A DNA stretch of 64,000 nt from Ignelater luminosus (taxonomy: Eukaryota; Arthropoda; Insecta; Coleoptera; Elateridae). Shown here piece by piece: positions 1-12,069 of the stretch. The notes under the pieces are model-generated. The model ran no database searches. It saw only the letters and a list, made by a program, of their open reading frames with translations, and was not told where the DNA came from. The translations under genes and the position numbers were made by a program. The stretch's first letter is position 1; every line of letters begins with the position of its first letter. The stretch is from positions 177,475 through 241,474 of the forward strand of contig VTPC01090413.1 in assembly GCA_011009095.1 (NCBI GenBank), given 5' to 3'.

Positions 1-1101
1 AAAAAAATCCGAACAGTAACAGTACTTATAAAGCCAATTTGGAAAAATGTGCTGCACCATTGATTCAAATGTTGAACGATTTACCTGCTAGAATAAAACA
101 TCTACCGTTATACTTGTATTTTGATAATTTGTTTGCGAGTATGTCTTTATTGGTGGAACCTTGAGAGAAAATCGAATTTTTCGCAATTGCCTAATTATAG
201 ACAGTAAAATGTTAAAGAAACAAAGTCGAGGTACATATGATTTTCAGTATGATAAAGAAAATAATATCATTGTCGTAAAGTGGATGGATAACGCTGTAGT
301 CTCTGCAGCATCCACTGCGTTTGGAATTCAACCTATAACACAAGTGCAAAGATATCCACAACGACAAAAAAGGAAAATAACAGTTGGACGGCCTTCCATA
401 ACAACCAACTATAATAAATATATGGGAGGAACAGATAGGATGGATCAAAATGTTTCCGCTTACAGAGTTTCGATAAGAGCTAAAAAGTGGTGGTGGTCAA
501 TATTTACATGGCTACTTGACGTTTCTGTGCATAATGCATGGATTTCGAGTCGATCAGCGTGGTCAACCGTGTCTTAGTTACAATTTAGAAGACATATTGT
601 GCAAACTATTCTTATAACGTATAAGAATGTACCAAAGGCTACTTCTCGAACTAGTACAATACATTCCCGGATTTCAGATGAAATTCGCCTTGACGGAACA
701 GCACACTTTATAGAGCCATGCAACAGACTTAATTGTGCCGGAACTATTTGTAAAAGCGTAGTACAAACGCAGTGTTCAAAATGCAATCTGGGACTTTGTA
801 TTTCCTGTTTCAAAAACTTTCATACACTAAGCAAATAAGTGGCAATTCATTGTTTGTGTATTACCTTTAGAATATATCATTTCGTTAAATGAAATAGCCT
901 TTTTTAATGAATTATCTTCATCCTAACCTGAATTGTCCGCATTAATGCCTAGCATGATTATGTCAACATGGCCCTTTTTGAAACAACAAAATTACTAATT
1001 TCAAAACTGACTCTATTTATGTTAAGTGGCATATCAAATGTACTTAAAAAGTTAAATATAACAAAAAAATTCGAAAAAGAATAAATTCAGGCGTTAAAGG
1101 G
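1..1101 (+). mobile_element. piggyBac-family DNA transposon, 3' portion running in from the left edge
   Basis: The window opens inside a piggyBac element. It is recognised from the transposase C-terminal half (see the pseudogene entry) and from the 3' terminus, which reads GGCGTTAAAGGG and ends at 1101. piggyBac elements end in GGG next to a TTAA target duplication; here the next bases are TTAT (1102-1105), one change away from TTAA. The 5' end lies outside the window. Between the transposase stop at 838 and the terminus there is only AT-rich non-coding sequence. Confidence 0.8.
3..838 (+). pseudogene. piggyBac transposase, broken C-terminal half
   Basis: Transposase of the piggyBac (DDE_Tnp_1_7) family, which cuts and pastes DNA at TTAA sites. 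Seen in order: the block around [13 protein letters not shown], in which the D of FDN is a catalytic position (frame 3, about 90-160); then RENRIFRNC after a shift to frame 2 at about 160; [10 protein letters not shown]; the signature [14 protein letters not shown] with its conserved D; and the tryptophan-rich AKKWWWSIF block. A TAG at 575-577 interrupts the frame. The reading resumes as FRRHIVQT and ends in a cysteine-rich zinc-binding tail containing CSKCNLGLCISCFKNFH. One frameshift plus one stop makes this copy inactive. The N-terminal half is beyond the left edge. Confidence 0.88.
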
Positions 1102-1105
1102 TTAT

Positions 1106-2040
1106 GCCCAAATCCCCCTCATTAGCTGCAACCGTACTTGACGTGAATTGAACAAAGAAAGATAGAACAACCACCCCTATGCGTAATGGACTATTTCCTT
1201 TGTGCTAAAACTTGCAAAACACAAAGAACTACCATAATTTCAAGAAATAAACGACTGGATAATTTTCATCAGGAAACCACACGTGTGCCTCAAATAAACA
1301 TTATGTGAAAGAAGCCAGCAAATATTTCCAATTAAATATTTGATAAACGAACAAATAACCAAATATGTTTGCGAAAGTATTAAATTGACATAAAATTTTA
1401 AAATAATATTACACGAAAAATGTAATTTACAGGCCTAGTGCCTTGAGCAGATTTTTTTATTGTAAAACTTTTAGCGTTCTGGAAGCTGTTTCAGGTTAAC
1501 TACAGAAAGGTAACATTTTAAATTAAGTATTTATTTTGTAATTAGTAATTTTTAGAATACTCACAAAGGAGAATTTTAACGGCCTTAGAACTCATACAAT
1601 AAAGGAGGCTTTAATATAAATCGATATCTATTCACTCTAAGGTGCGAGAAGTAACAATATAGTGTTTTTCTTCAAATCGGCTGTTTTGATTTCAGAAATA
1701 AGTTTGTACAGATGTGGCTTATAGGTAAGTTTGTGCCGCCACCTAGACTTTGTAAACCTTTCAAAGAGTCGCTGTCAAGACGTAAGGAAGATCAGAATTT
1801 TAAATCTTTAAGGTTTAGATACCCATTTGAGGGTTGTTGAGATAGAGAAGCTTGAGAATCTGAAACTTCATTTGAACAATTTGCATAGTTTTATTGTTTT
1901 ATTATTATTATTTTTTTTTGTTAACAAACCTATGAGACAAAAATGATAGCTTACTCTTGATTTCATCAACTAGATTACTTGTAGAACCTGAGTGTATTAG
2001 GGGAATCTAAAATCTTATCTTATCTTTGGTCATGTTTTTG
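1106..2040. other. Intergenic, no recognisable gene
   Basis: AT-rich sequence with no convincing coding frame, RNA or repeat structure that I can identify. The only local pattern is a short TTATTATTATT stretch followed by a T run at about 1900-1920. Confidence 0.6.
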
Positions 2041-3935
2041 TTCGATCGGAAATTATTTTAGCTCTTTTGTTCAATCTTCAACTTCCAACTGCGATACACA
2101 AATACAGTATTATCAAAATATTCGGCACTTCAGCAACCAAACTTTTGATTTCTCTCTTACCTCAATAGAAGAGGTGCATGAAACTCTGTTTAGTCTTAAA
2201 TCTAACACTCTTGGTTCAGATAACATTACGCTCATAATGCTAAAATATTGTAGTCCTTTTATCGAGAAATATATTACTCACATCATTAATTGTTGCATTG
2301 AGTTCTGTTACTTTCCGTCGGCGTGGAAGGAGGCCATTAGTCTAACACTACCTAAAGTTTCTAATTCAAGTAGTTACTCCGACTTAAGAATAATTAGCAT
2401 TTTACCGTGTATCTCTAAAATTTTTGAAAAAATACTATATAAACAGATATATGTCTTTTCTAACAACAACAATATACTATCCGTATGTCAATCCGGTTTT
2501 AGGAAGGGTCTTAGTACTGCTAGTTCTCTCGCCACTGTCACGGATGATATTATAAGCGCAACTGATAGGCACATGATAACCGTTCTCGTACTGCTCGATT
2601 TCTCTAAAGCTTTTGATACAATAAGTCATAATCTTCTGTGTGCAAAACTTCAGTACTACAGGTTCGTCAATAATGCAGTAAACTTAATAAAGTCCTATCT
2701 ATCCGACAGGAGTCTGATAATTAAAATTAACGAGCAACTGTCACAATCATATTCATTAACTTCCGGTGTTCCTCAAGGGTCTATTCTAGGGCCTCTGTTA
2801 TTTATTATATATACCTCCGATATTTTAAATTCCTTGAAGCATTGTAATGACACGCAAATATATAAATCATTTAACTTTTCTGATAGAACTCAAGCTTATG
2901 AAGACATCAACAGTGATCTTACTCTTATTAAACACCTTTCAATGCAACACAACCTAAAACTTAACACGAGTAAATCAAAGCTATTAGTGTTTGGTAACAA
3001 AAAAAATATTACAACACCAGATTTAAATCTCAACATAAATATAGCTAACGAACTTTTACCAGTAGTCGACTCTGCAAGAAATCTCGGTATTATATTAGAC
3101 ACTAAACTACGTTTTAGGCTACACGTTACAAAACTATTGCAAAAACCCTATTCCTCGTTAAAATTACTATACGCAAATCGTGATATTTTAAACTCTGCTC
3201 AAAAGAAAATGCTTACAGAATCTTTAGTCTTATCGCACTTTAATTACTGCAGTTTTATTTATGGTCCTTGCTTAGAAATGTATGATAAAAATCGCATACA
3301 GAAGGTTCAAAACTGCTGTTGTCGATTCATCTGCAATCTACGGAAATATGATCATGTATCTAATAGCATTAGCGGGCTCAAATGGCTGAAAATGGAAAAT
3401 CGTTGGATATACCAGTTGGGTTCGTATACACATGCTCTATTAACTTCCATGCAGCCATCTGCTAGCCTTTCTGATAGATTGGTCATTAGGTCTCAAATTC
3501 ATTCTGCAAACATTCGTAATAAAGGTATGCTCACAATACCGCAGCATTCAACAACCTTGTTTCGCAGAGGATTTACTTATAATGCTGTCTCAGTATATAA
3601 CTCGATTCCCCCTCACATAAAAAATCTTGGTCTAAATAGATTTAAAAGCTCTTTAAAAAATCATTTTTTGAGTCTGCAATAACCACCATGCGTATGTCTA
3701 ACTACCTAAATCAGAACAAATTAAATCAGAACAAATTAAATCAGAACAAATTAATTTAATCTTTATGTGCTATTTTTATATATTTTGCGTAGTCTCCTGG
3801 TTAAATAGAGTAGCCAGTGGCTAGATTTCGCCAGGAGGCTACAGATATTGTATTTTTCTTTTTATATTGTATTTTTCTTTTTATATTATTTTTAATAAAG
3901 GCGATTATTATTATTATTATTATTATTACTTAAAT
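2040..3935 (+). mobile_element. Non-LTR retrotransposon (CR1/Jockey-type LINE), 5'-truncated
   Basis: A LINE lacking its 5' ORF1 and endonuclease. It keeps the reverse transcriptase, the C-terminal region and a 3' end. The coding frame is already readable at about 2100 (HFSNQTFDFSLTSIEEV). After the stop at 3682 the 3' untranslated region contains a 15-bp unit repeated three times (AAATCAGAACAAATT, about 3710-3755) and a 19-bp unit repeated twice (ATTGTATTTTTCTTTTTAT, about 3847-3885). An AATAAA-like signal follows, then a terminal (ATT)n microsatellite at about 3905-3930. Microsatellite tails rather than poly(A) are typical of CR1/L2-type LINEs. Clade assignment is by general pattern only. 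Confidence 0.8.
2174..3682 (+). CDS. LINE reverse transcriptase ORF, long but with a damaged active site
   Basis: A 502-codon open frame, preceded by more in-frame codons without an ATG, so the true start is lost. Reverse transcriptase blocks in order: LPKVSNSSSYSDLRIISILP (fingers), QSGFRKGLSTASSLA, VLLDFSKAFDTISH (the first catalytic aspartate), SGVPQGSILGPLLFIIYTSD, then the palm motif. At the palm motif a [YF]ADDTQ string is expected, but only HCNDTQIYKSF is present, so the YADD catalytic pair is lost, apparently through a small in-frame deletion. LNTSKSKLLVFG and ARNLGIILD follow. The C-terminal part (RRGFTYNAVSVYNSIP) is the conserved tail of the CR1/Jockey group. The frame is otherwise clean, which suggests a fairly recent loss or a defective master copy. 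Confidence 0.85.
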   Translation: MHETLFSLKSNTLGSDNITLIMLKYCSPFIEKYITHIINCCIEFCYFPSAWKEAISLTLPKVSNSSSYSDLRIISILPCISKIFEKILYKQIYVFSNNNNILSVCQSGFRKGLSTASSLATVTDDIISATDRHMITVLVLLDFSKAFDTISHNLLCAKLQYYRFVNNAVNLIKSYLSDRSLIIKINEQLSQSYSLTSGVPQGSILGPLLFIIYTSDILNSLKHCNDTQIYKSFNFSDRTQAYEDINSDLTLIKHLSMQHNLKLNTSKSKLLVFGNKKNITTPDLNLNINIANELLPVVDSARNLGIILDTKLRFRLHVTKLLQKPYSSLKLLYANRDILNSAQKKMLTESLVLSHFNYCSFIYGPCLEMYDKNRIQKVQNCCCRFICNLRKYDHVSNSISGLKWLKMENRWIYQLGSYTHALLTSMQPSASLSDRLVIRSQIHSANIRNKGMLTIPQHSTTLFRRGFTYNAVSVYNSIPPHIKNLGLNRFKSSLKNHFLSLQ

Positions 3936-6900
3936 TCAGAGTGTACTCAACAAGCCACTTTCTAAAACTTTAATGAAGCACCATCTAAGTTTTTAAATTT
4001 TTCATCTCAGTATAGTTATTAGTTTTAATTTAATGTTTTTTCTAGATAATATATTTTGTTTAATTTTTAATTACACAATAACTGAACTTTAATAACTTTA
4101 CTGCTAGTCTTAGGCCCGTTTTTGTAATGCAATTACTAACAGATACTTAACTAATCAGTCCATTAATTTTAATAACTGCCACTTTAAATTACAAAATATA
4201 TAGTGCCTCGATTGTTTTAATTTTTAAAGCTGACTTTGATTAAATTTGTTTATTAAATCGTTCCTTAATAAAAAACAATTTTAATGTTGATTAAATAGTG
4301 ATGGCACAATGAAATAGAAAAATAATGAGAAATTTCTGCATATAAACCACATAGGCTCTAGAACTTCTTACAATAATTATTAAGCATTCATGAAACTTTA
4401 GCTACTACACGCCTTGATTTATTTGGGGTATTAAAGGAGATAATACCAAATTTATGAGTGCTATATAGAAACGTATTCAATTTAAAACAGTGGTGGGAAG
4501 GTTTTGGGAAAGGCATCTACACGTTATTCAAACTAAAAGCTTGTTAGAATTCAAGCACCTTTTTATGTCATGATAGCTTTATGTAAAATTATTAATTGAA
4601 AATGTAAACCATAAATATCAAACTGTTACAATAAATTACGCGATTGTTTTTGCAAAATTATATCCACCCTGTATTCAAATATTGTGTGCAAGCGTTACAA
4701 AAATCTCGAAGGCAGAAATATTGCAAATGGGTTTTGTGGAGTGTGTAATGAACAACCGGATTTTTTTAAAGTGATTTATTGCGGATTGATAAAGCAAGTT
4801 CTTCCTGAAAGGGTGTATTATCATTTTTTTCTAAAACCGGAAAATATGGTAAAATACAAAAAGTAAACTCGTTTTTCTAGTTATTTTTCTTTTAGGTTTA
4901 ACAACTGAGTTTGAGTTCACAAATAATGTTAATAAATGTATCCTAAAGTGATTTATTATTAGTAAAAAGTGTTCCATCGAGAATAAAGACCTTGTGATAC
5001 CGCCTCCACGCTACAGTTGGAATTGTAACAAATTGGTTAAATAATAACTTTCCAACGTGATAGCCTGAAATGGTCCTATTTCATGGTCAACCTGTTCAAC
5101 CGCACATAATTTCCTTTGATTCCTTTTTTTCTTTCGACTCGCAATTTTTCTGTCGACTACTACAGTAATTTCAAACATAATTTTGGAAATTTAATTTTTC
5201 ATTTACTTTATAATTGTTGTGGTAATGGCATATTCAATCGATCGTAATTTTACATCTTCATTTCAAATTAAAAGTGCGGGATATCCAGATGTAATTACGG
5301 ATGCAAAATGGTATTGAATCGTAAACATAACGCTTCTGGCCAGCCAATGAAATGAAATGAAAACCTTTAAATAAACAAATTGACAACTAGATGATAAATG
5401 ACGTGTGTTGATGTTTTTGTATTTACATTACAATGCTGCCGTTGACGGGAAAAAAGCAAAATTCAAATCAATCGCAAGAAATAAATACGCAATTAGATTG
5501 AAAATCAAAATAATACATACCTCTAGAAAAAGGTTATTAAGAGAAGCCATGTTTAATAGATTAACAGAAATAATATGTACAATTGCCTTTATGTTCTATT
5601 TTTAAGCACGCAACGCTTACTTCCTTGAGAATTATAACTACTGCAACTATACGGTCTTCCTAAAATACAGAAAAGAGTTCTTTGCCTTTCATCCAATAAT
5701 CTTACCTCTGGCGTTAGTTACACGTTGAGTTACTATCCATTGTACGAATGGGAATGTAGACCAAACTAAAATTTTGAGGTTTTAGATTACTTATTTATCA
5801 TTAGATTTTATCTTGGAAACCATGTAGTAATATAGCATTCAAAAGGAGAATCTCAATTCAACGGTGCGCTTGCAGATTTGCTCAGAATACTACTTGAGCA
5901 AAAAGCACTAATGCTCAAAAGCAAGCAGTTTGAATATTCTCTGTAGACCCGATAGATTCTGAACAAATTGAATTTTTAGCCAATGATCATTAGCAAAATT
6001 GCGCCAATATTTTTATATTTTTCAAAATGTCAGACGTCTCTTTGCTCTTTTACAGTATAGAGTTCTCCAAATGCCTTTATTTACTTGATTGGGTAGCTCT
6101 GTTCATGGGAATGCTGGACTATGCATGGACTATTGCTTGTTTGACTACATTTCTATACATATATGTCTTGCCAAATAATTTTTTTCTGCGCGATTTTGTG
6201 CATTACACTCTAGAAGTCACCGATATTTGTTTAACAAATGTGTACAGTTAACATCTATCTTCTAGCAAAGTCGTAGTTTATAGCTACATCTATTACCCAA
6301 AAAAAGAATTTAAAAACTTTCTACTTCTTTGGCATGCAAAATTAGCATATTGGAGTCTGCACCAAGGTTGACTTAGTGATTGTAATAGAGTGGTGGAGTC
6401 AGAAGTGATGACTGTTACTATGAGTAGAAGTCACGATTTGATCATTAGACACTATTATTAATGTTAATTGATCCACATCAACGGCGCTGTTTTTGAAGCT
6501 AAGAGGCAAAATCGATTCATCTTCGCGTTATAATGGTTAAGGCCACATAGCGTGCCGGTGACTGTGGCAAGGAGATTTCGGTGAACACAAATTTATTACT
6601 TCCGCCCCTCCTGAATCATCGAATAAAGCACCCAATTACAATAGTTTAGCTTGGTAAGGGCATAGATGTAAGGCAGTACTGAAGCAAAGGAATACGTTCG
6701 GTTCAAGCCTGTGAAACGACTGCCGGACTAGACTCACCAAAGCTCGGCCGAGAGAGGCCAAGATACAAGGAAACATTGCAACCGCGATTTAAGTCAGAAC
6801 TCATTACTTATAGCTAAGATCTTCCTTTTAATTGACACCTTTAACCCTCTTTGCAACCAAGAGAACTTTACAAAGCATCAATGACTGTGTGCTACTAAAC

Positions 6901-7456
6901 TATTGAAAACTTGACTTTGTTGCCTTTACATTTCCTCGCTGTTTTAGGACGACTCCACATCCTTAAAACCAACTCCAAGAAAATCTTAGAACTTTCTCGT
7001 AGTCAGGATTCGATCCTCTGATACTGTTTTTGTCAGGCTATACTATGAATTGGTGGTTTTAAGTGCGAACCATTTCAAACTGTTAGGGTGGACTCTCTGT
7101 TTGATCTACTGATTCACTTTTTAAATTTTGAAAATTGTTAGATCCAGAATGTTTACAGCTCAGAATGGACAAGATTAGTACTTGAAAAATTTGCTGATAA
7201 ATCACTTTGAACTCAGAGAACTTAAAGACAGCAACTCTGCGATATAATTTTTGTCCATGTTGTAGTTAGTTGCCTTTTTTTGGTTTAAAGGTTAAAGTTA
7301 AACAAAGACTGATCAGGCTAGACACAGATACAGTAGGTACCTAATTTAATAAAAATGTTTAAGAATTTAAGATGACCTAAATCTGAAATGTATCTGCCCA
7401 ACAAAACCCAGACAAACACTGCATTAATAAAAGATTAATTACAGAAGATTCTCAGC
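3936..7456. other. Intergenic, no recognisable gene
   Basis: About 3.5 kb of AT-rich sequence. Short open frames at 4684-4866, 5405-5605 and 6027-6251 have no recognisable motifs and are probably chance. A more GC-rich patch at about 6500-6800 stands out in base composition and may be an eroded repeat, but I could not identify it. Confidence 0.5.
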
Positions 7457-7526
7457 TGCAGACAAAATTTTAATTCAGTCGTTCACAGTTTTTGCCTTGT
7501 CGACGACTTAACAAACACACAACAGT
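7457..7526 (+). repeat. 70-bp direct repeat, left copy, flanking the RTE-like LINE
   Basis: Starts TGCAGACAAAATTT and ends CACAACAGT. It aligns without gaps to 10171-10240, with about 55 of 70 bases identical by my count. The two copies abut the two ends of the decayed LINE between them, so this may be an unusually long target-site duplication, or two copies of an older host repeat. Confidence 0.7.
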
Positions 7527-10170
7527 GCTGGAACCTTTACTTATCCCGTAACCTCTTCTACCTGAGGTATAGAGGTGATAGGATGTTTTCATATGTTCTA
7601 CTTATCTTGTGTCATGTTCTTTGCTTGCATCCACGTGAGCACTTTCTCTTGTAGTGTATTAGCGATTTTTGTTATCCATGCGGTCCTCGGTCTCCCTCTG
7701 CCATTTTTCTCTTCCAATATTGTTTCCCGCACAATTTTTGCTGTCCTGTTCTCTCCCATTCTCGATACGTGTCGAAACCAACTGAGTTGCTGAGTTGCTA
7801 TTTCATCTGTGATGCTCTTCATTTCAAGTCTCCTTTATATTTGTTCATTTCTTATTCTATCTTTCCTGGTCACTCGATCTATCTTTCTCAGTATTTCCAT
7901 TCCACATGTTCGAATTTTGCTGTCTAGTTTATTTGTTAGCGTCTACGATTTGCATCCGTACATGAGTAAGGGAGTGAAAATTGTTTCATATATTCTTGTC
8001 TTTGTTCTTTTACTAATTTCTTTTTTGTGAAGCAGCTGCTGTATAACGCTATATAAATTTTATTTGTGTTGGTAATTCTGTTGTTTATTTCCCTCTCTAG
8101 GGCCCCCGCTTTATATTATTAAGCCTAGGTATTTTATGGAATTTGTCCTGTGTAACATCTCACCTTTGCACACAGTCTTCGACTTCTTTACATTAATTTT
8201 TAAATTATGCTTTTCTGAAATCCCATGCCAAGCTGTTATTTTGTTTTTCAGTTCTTCTTTTGGATTTGCAATTAACATTAGGTCGTCTGCATACACTGAT
8301 TGGTTTTAAGTTTCTGTACCCTAGGTGTGTCCCCTTATGTTTGTTTCTGACTTTGTGTGCTAGTTCATCCATTAATATTATGAACAGCATGGGGTTAAGT
8401 GTGCCTCCTTGTGACTGACTTCTTTTTCTGTTTTGGACTTCTGTAATGTGAATCCTTTAATCCGTATTACTTGTATTATTTTTTCTTCGATTTTCCTCTT
8501 CCTTAAGGTTTCCCTGATTTTCTGTCTCGGGACACCGTAAAATGTCCTGCATGGATCTTTCGGCTTAAAAATCTGCTTGGGAGTTAAGAAGTGTTGGTTC
8601 TAGTTTACTTCTTAGCCTTACCTTGATTATTTTTTCTAGCATTTTGTATGTTACACGTAGTAGGGAGATCCCTCTGTAATTGTTGCACTTTACGATGTCT
8701 CTCCTTTTATAAATGGGTACAATTATTGCAGTTTTCCAGTCATCTGGTAAATCTTGTGTATCCATACCGTTGAAATGATCTTGTGCAGAAATTTCTTCTT
8801 CTCTCTTCCTAAGATGGTTTATCATTTTCGGTCATATTTTATCTATTCCAGCGGCTTTCCCTATTTTAATTTTATTTATTGCTCTTTCTACCTCTTCCAT
8901 TTTAATATCTTTTCGTTCTATTTAATCAAATTTTCGTCTGTTTTAAATTCCTCCTAATTGTTACAGGGTTTGTCTTTTTGTTCGTCCTTGGATTCTATGT
9001 AACAGTCTTACCATCTAGCTAATATTTCGCTGTTATCTGATAATGTACGTCTATCTTTACTTTCAACACTCTCTAGTGGATTTTTCTTTTCTTTTCTCAG
9101 ATTTCTTAGAGTTCTGTGTAGGAGTTTGGAGTTTCCATTTGTGTTTTCTTTGATCTTTTTACTAAATTCTTTACATGTTTTCGACTTAGTCTCTCTTACT
9201 ACTTTCTTTGCGTTTTATATGCCTCATATGGGTATCCATTTTTGTCAGTCTTCAGGTATATCCTCCATAGGATGTTTTTCTTTTTGACTTCCTGCTTTAT
9301 TTCCTAATTCCACCATAGAGCCTGTTTCTTTTTGTTTGCATTTTTACTCACTGCGCATACTTCCACTGCTGTCTGTAAGTAGGTTTTGTTAAAGGTTATC
9401 CGCAAGTCTTTCACGCTCATATTTTCCGCATCTTTTTCTTGTAGAGCAGATTTCCTATCTGTTTCTTTTTGGTATATTCTACTGATTGCTTCTTCTTGTA
9501 ACCTATGTGCTTTTATTTGTACAAAATTTAGTTCTCTCTGTCTTTCGTTTCTTGTTTGGTTTTTATCCGCAATTTCTTGTTTGAACTGGGCTTTTACTAA
9601 GTCTGGTCACTTTCGATCTCGTTTCCTCTTTTCACTCTCACATCCATTAGTTTTTGTTTATCTTTTTTTTATTATTACCAGGTTAATAACGGATCTTTCA
9701 TTTCTGCTCCTTACTTTTTGAGTATATTTATGACTATCTTTGAGTTTGTACCATGTGTTTCCCACTACTAAGTCGTTCAGGATGCAAAAATGGATGAGTT
9801 TTTGGCCATTACTGTTCATAGCGGTTTCTTCATGTTTTCCTACAGTCCCTTCAAAAATTTTCGGGTCTCTTCTCTTCCGTTAAGCTCTCCTAGAATAATG
9901 ACTGATCTTATCTTCTTCTTACACGTCATTTCAAAAATCCTCTATTTCTTGCTTATTCGCATCTTCATTTGGCCCATATACTGCCAGTACGGAGTAGATC
10001 TTGTTTGTATTAACTTTATATTCAATTCTTAAAGTTCCTTCGAAAACCGTTTTCCACTCTTATATTACTTACCTTTCCTCTTATTATAAAACAGGCTACT
10101 TCTACTCTCGCTCTTTGATTTTTTTCTACGCCGCTATAAAGTAAGATATGTCCTCCATTGATTTCCCAGG
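7527..10170 (-). mobile_element. Decayed RTE-like LINE
   Basis: Minus-strand LINE reading from about 10150 down to about 7560, broken by many frameshifts and stops. From 5' to 3' on that strand: endonuclease remains (IYSVLAVYGPNEDANKQ; later NGQKLIHFCILNDLVVGNTW); reverse transcriptase with PIYKRRDIVKCNNYRGISLL at about 8640-8720; MYADDLMLIANP containing the catalytic YADD at about 8270-8296; VKKSKTVC and SIKYLGLII; and the C-terminal block WFRHVSRMGENRTAKI with GRGRPRTAW at about 7690-7790. This order (endonuclease, RT, R-x-RGRPxxxW tail) fits RTE-type LINEs, though related clades are not excluded. The 5' end is truncated within the endonuclease. It is inactive. Confidence 0.8.
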
Positions 10171-10240
10171 TGCAGACAAAATTTCAATTCGGTAATGCAA
10201 AGCTTTTTTCTCATCGATGACTTAACGTACGCACAACAGT
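10171..10240 (+). repeat. 70-bp direct repeat, right copy, flanking the RTE-like LINE
   Basis: Partner of the repeat at 7457-7526: same length, ungapped, about 15 differences. It begins directly beyond the 5'-truncated end of the minus-strand LINE. Confidence 0.7.
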
Positions 10241-11195
10241 AGTACAGCTTGCCAAAGATCATAATCGACCATTAACACCTTAATGTTAGTAATGCAGTTT
10301 ATGTCATGGGAGTTTACTTTCTCTACCAGTATTGTCCTTTGAAAAGAATCGTTTTTCTAACACTTTTGTCAGCAGGGTTGCAGCGAAAGAATCCCCCAAA
10401 TCTTGAAACGGTTATGGATTTGTTAACTGATTCCTTTTTTTGTACCAAAATTGTTTTATTACATTTTGTAGAATTCATCTACTAAAGATAAAAGAATATG
10501 GAATTTATGAAATTATTTTTATACCTAGATCCTTTATGAGAGTAATTGTAGTGAGACTTTCTGGTGCGATCGGTATGAAATTGTTTTATGAAACTCTAGA
10601 CCTTCTGTGTGCTGGAGTTGTTTTTTGCTTGGTACAATAGGTCCCAAAGTGTGTTTCTTTTGTACGAAATTATTGCAATTTGATTTAGACAGAAGTCTGA
10701 TCTATCACTGCGCCAAATGTTGTACTGACGTAACGTCAGTATTTAGCTTCATTGGACTTCATCAATACTGAGTTTTAAATTCTCTGGGCTAAATTCTATT
10801 TTGTTGTGCCGTGGTCTCAAAGATTTAGTATTAGTTCGTGCCTACCCAACCTGGTTTAAAGTGCATTCGCACTATAGCAGTCGATAAGGCCAAATCATGC
10901 CAATTGGCACGCCGAATTCAAACTGACTGTAGTAGATTTCAAGCAACAGCACAGTGTAGGCGTGTTGCATGCTACTAGATATTAAATTAATTTGTTTCAA
11001 TCGCTCCCGCCAAAATGAATTACATTTGGAAAATGCGAAGAATATCTAAAAACATCGATAAATCAAATACGGTAATTATTTTTAGGAAAGACTATTCAAC
11101 TAACACAGTAGACAAGTAGAGTGGCAATAAACACTGGAACAGAGAGATGAAGAAAGTGTTATGGTTTTAAATATTTATATTTTTTCTGGGAACTA
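10241..11195. other. Intergenic, no recognisable gene
   Basis: No coding or RNA feature recognised. It contains one clean 17-bp palindrome (10724-10740), listed separately. The open frame at 10440-10640 has no motif. Confidence 0.5.
10724..10740. promoter_or_regulatory. Palindrome with two overlapping CRE/ATF-like half sites
   Basis: ACTGACGT-A-ACGTCAGT is perfectly symmetrical around the central base. TGACGTAA and TTACGTCA resemble bZIP (CREB/ATF) binding sequences. There is no gene nearby to regulate, so a function is speculative. Confidence 0.25.
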
Positions 11196-11800
11196 AGAAT
11201 TTACTGTGAGAATCAAGAAAGAAGGGATAAGGAAAATAAAAGAGAAGAGATATAATACGAATAGAGCAGATTGGAATAAATGGAGAGAGTCCAAAAAACT
11301 ATTTTTCAGTCTGCTAGAAACAAAGATTGTGGGGATGTCAAAAAAAGAAAATAAAGGATACAAACGTGTTAGTCTATTATTATGCAAGCTTGGAAAGATT
11401 TTAAATAAAATTATTGCCAGACAAATTGCAGATAAACTAGACAAAAGGAAACTGAAGGACCTATAATATGGATTTATTGAAAGTATAGTTAGCAGAGTTT
11501 AAGATAACAGAAGTAACAAAGTGCACACCTTAGATATGCAAAATGCATTCAATGTGGCTTGGTACATTAATCAATAAGAAAAACTTCCAAAAAAGCAAAA
11601 ATCGCAATGGCATTCCTGAGTGAGAGACAGACAGGGAATGGATGGAAATTAACTGAGAGTGTCTTTAAGGACCCTCCATTGGGCCAATACTCTTGGAGAT
11701 TATGGAGAGGAAGATCTCGCAAAAGCATTCTCAGACAATCAAATTATATTGTTCTCTAAGAAATCAGTCAAGAAACAAACTTGAATAACTACAGCATGCA
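11196..11800 (+). pseudogene. LINE reverse transcriptase scrap (possibly R1-like)
   Basis: Broken frame. Readable parts are NKGYKRVSLLLCKLGKILNK and IIARQIADKLDKRKLKDL, corresponding to the RT fingers block (usually GYRPI-LLP-LGK-LEK). A stop at 11464 follows, then YGFIES and HTLDMQNAFNVAW, matching the QYGF(R) block and the first catalytic aspartate block with D..NAFN. The NAFN wording (rather than KAFD) is common in R1-type LINEs. Several stops and shifts are present and no 5' or 3' boundary is visible. The match is by motif only. Confidence 0.5.
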
Positions 11801-12069
11801 TAAGACCCAAAGCACATTTTCAAAATGTTAGCAGCACGGTGAGAACCAATTTAGCTTTTAGCTAAGGTGATGGTTTTGACAAGAAATTAAGGAAAAGTAC
11901 GATATGGGAGATAAAAATTTAGAGAAGAAAACCAAGTGTATCAAGCAGAGCTGCAAGGCTTGAAAATGGCAATTTAGCAAAGAGATAGATATTTGCTATC
12001 GTATAACGGTTGATTTTAAAGGTAATTAGAAGCGGATTCAGTAGTAAAAAAAAGGTCACCGACAAGCAA

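Noticed and set aside
4684-4866. A 60-codon frame with CxxC-like residues (FCGVCNEQ) as a possible small protein.
   Set aside because: No homology recognised, no start context or splice support, and such frames are common by chance here.
6680-6710. GGTTCAAGCC resembling a Pol III B box in a GC-richer patch, suggesting a SINE.
   Set aside because: No box A at the right distance, no terminator or tail, no tRNA-like fold.
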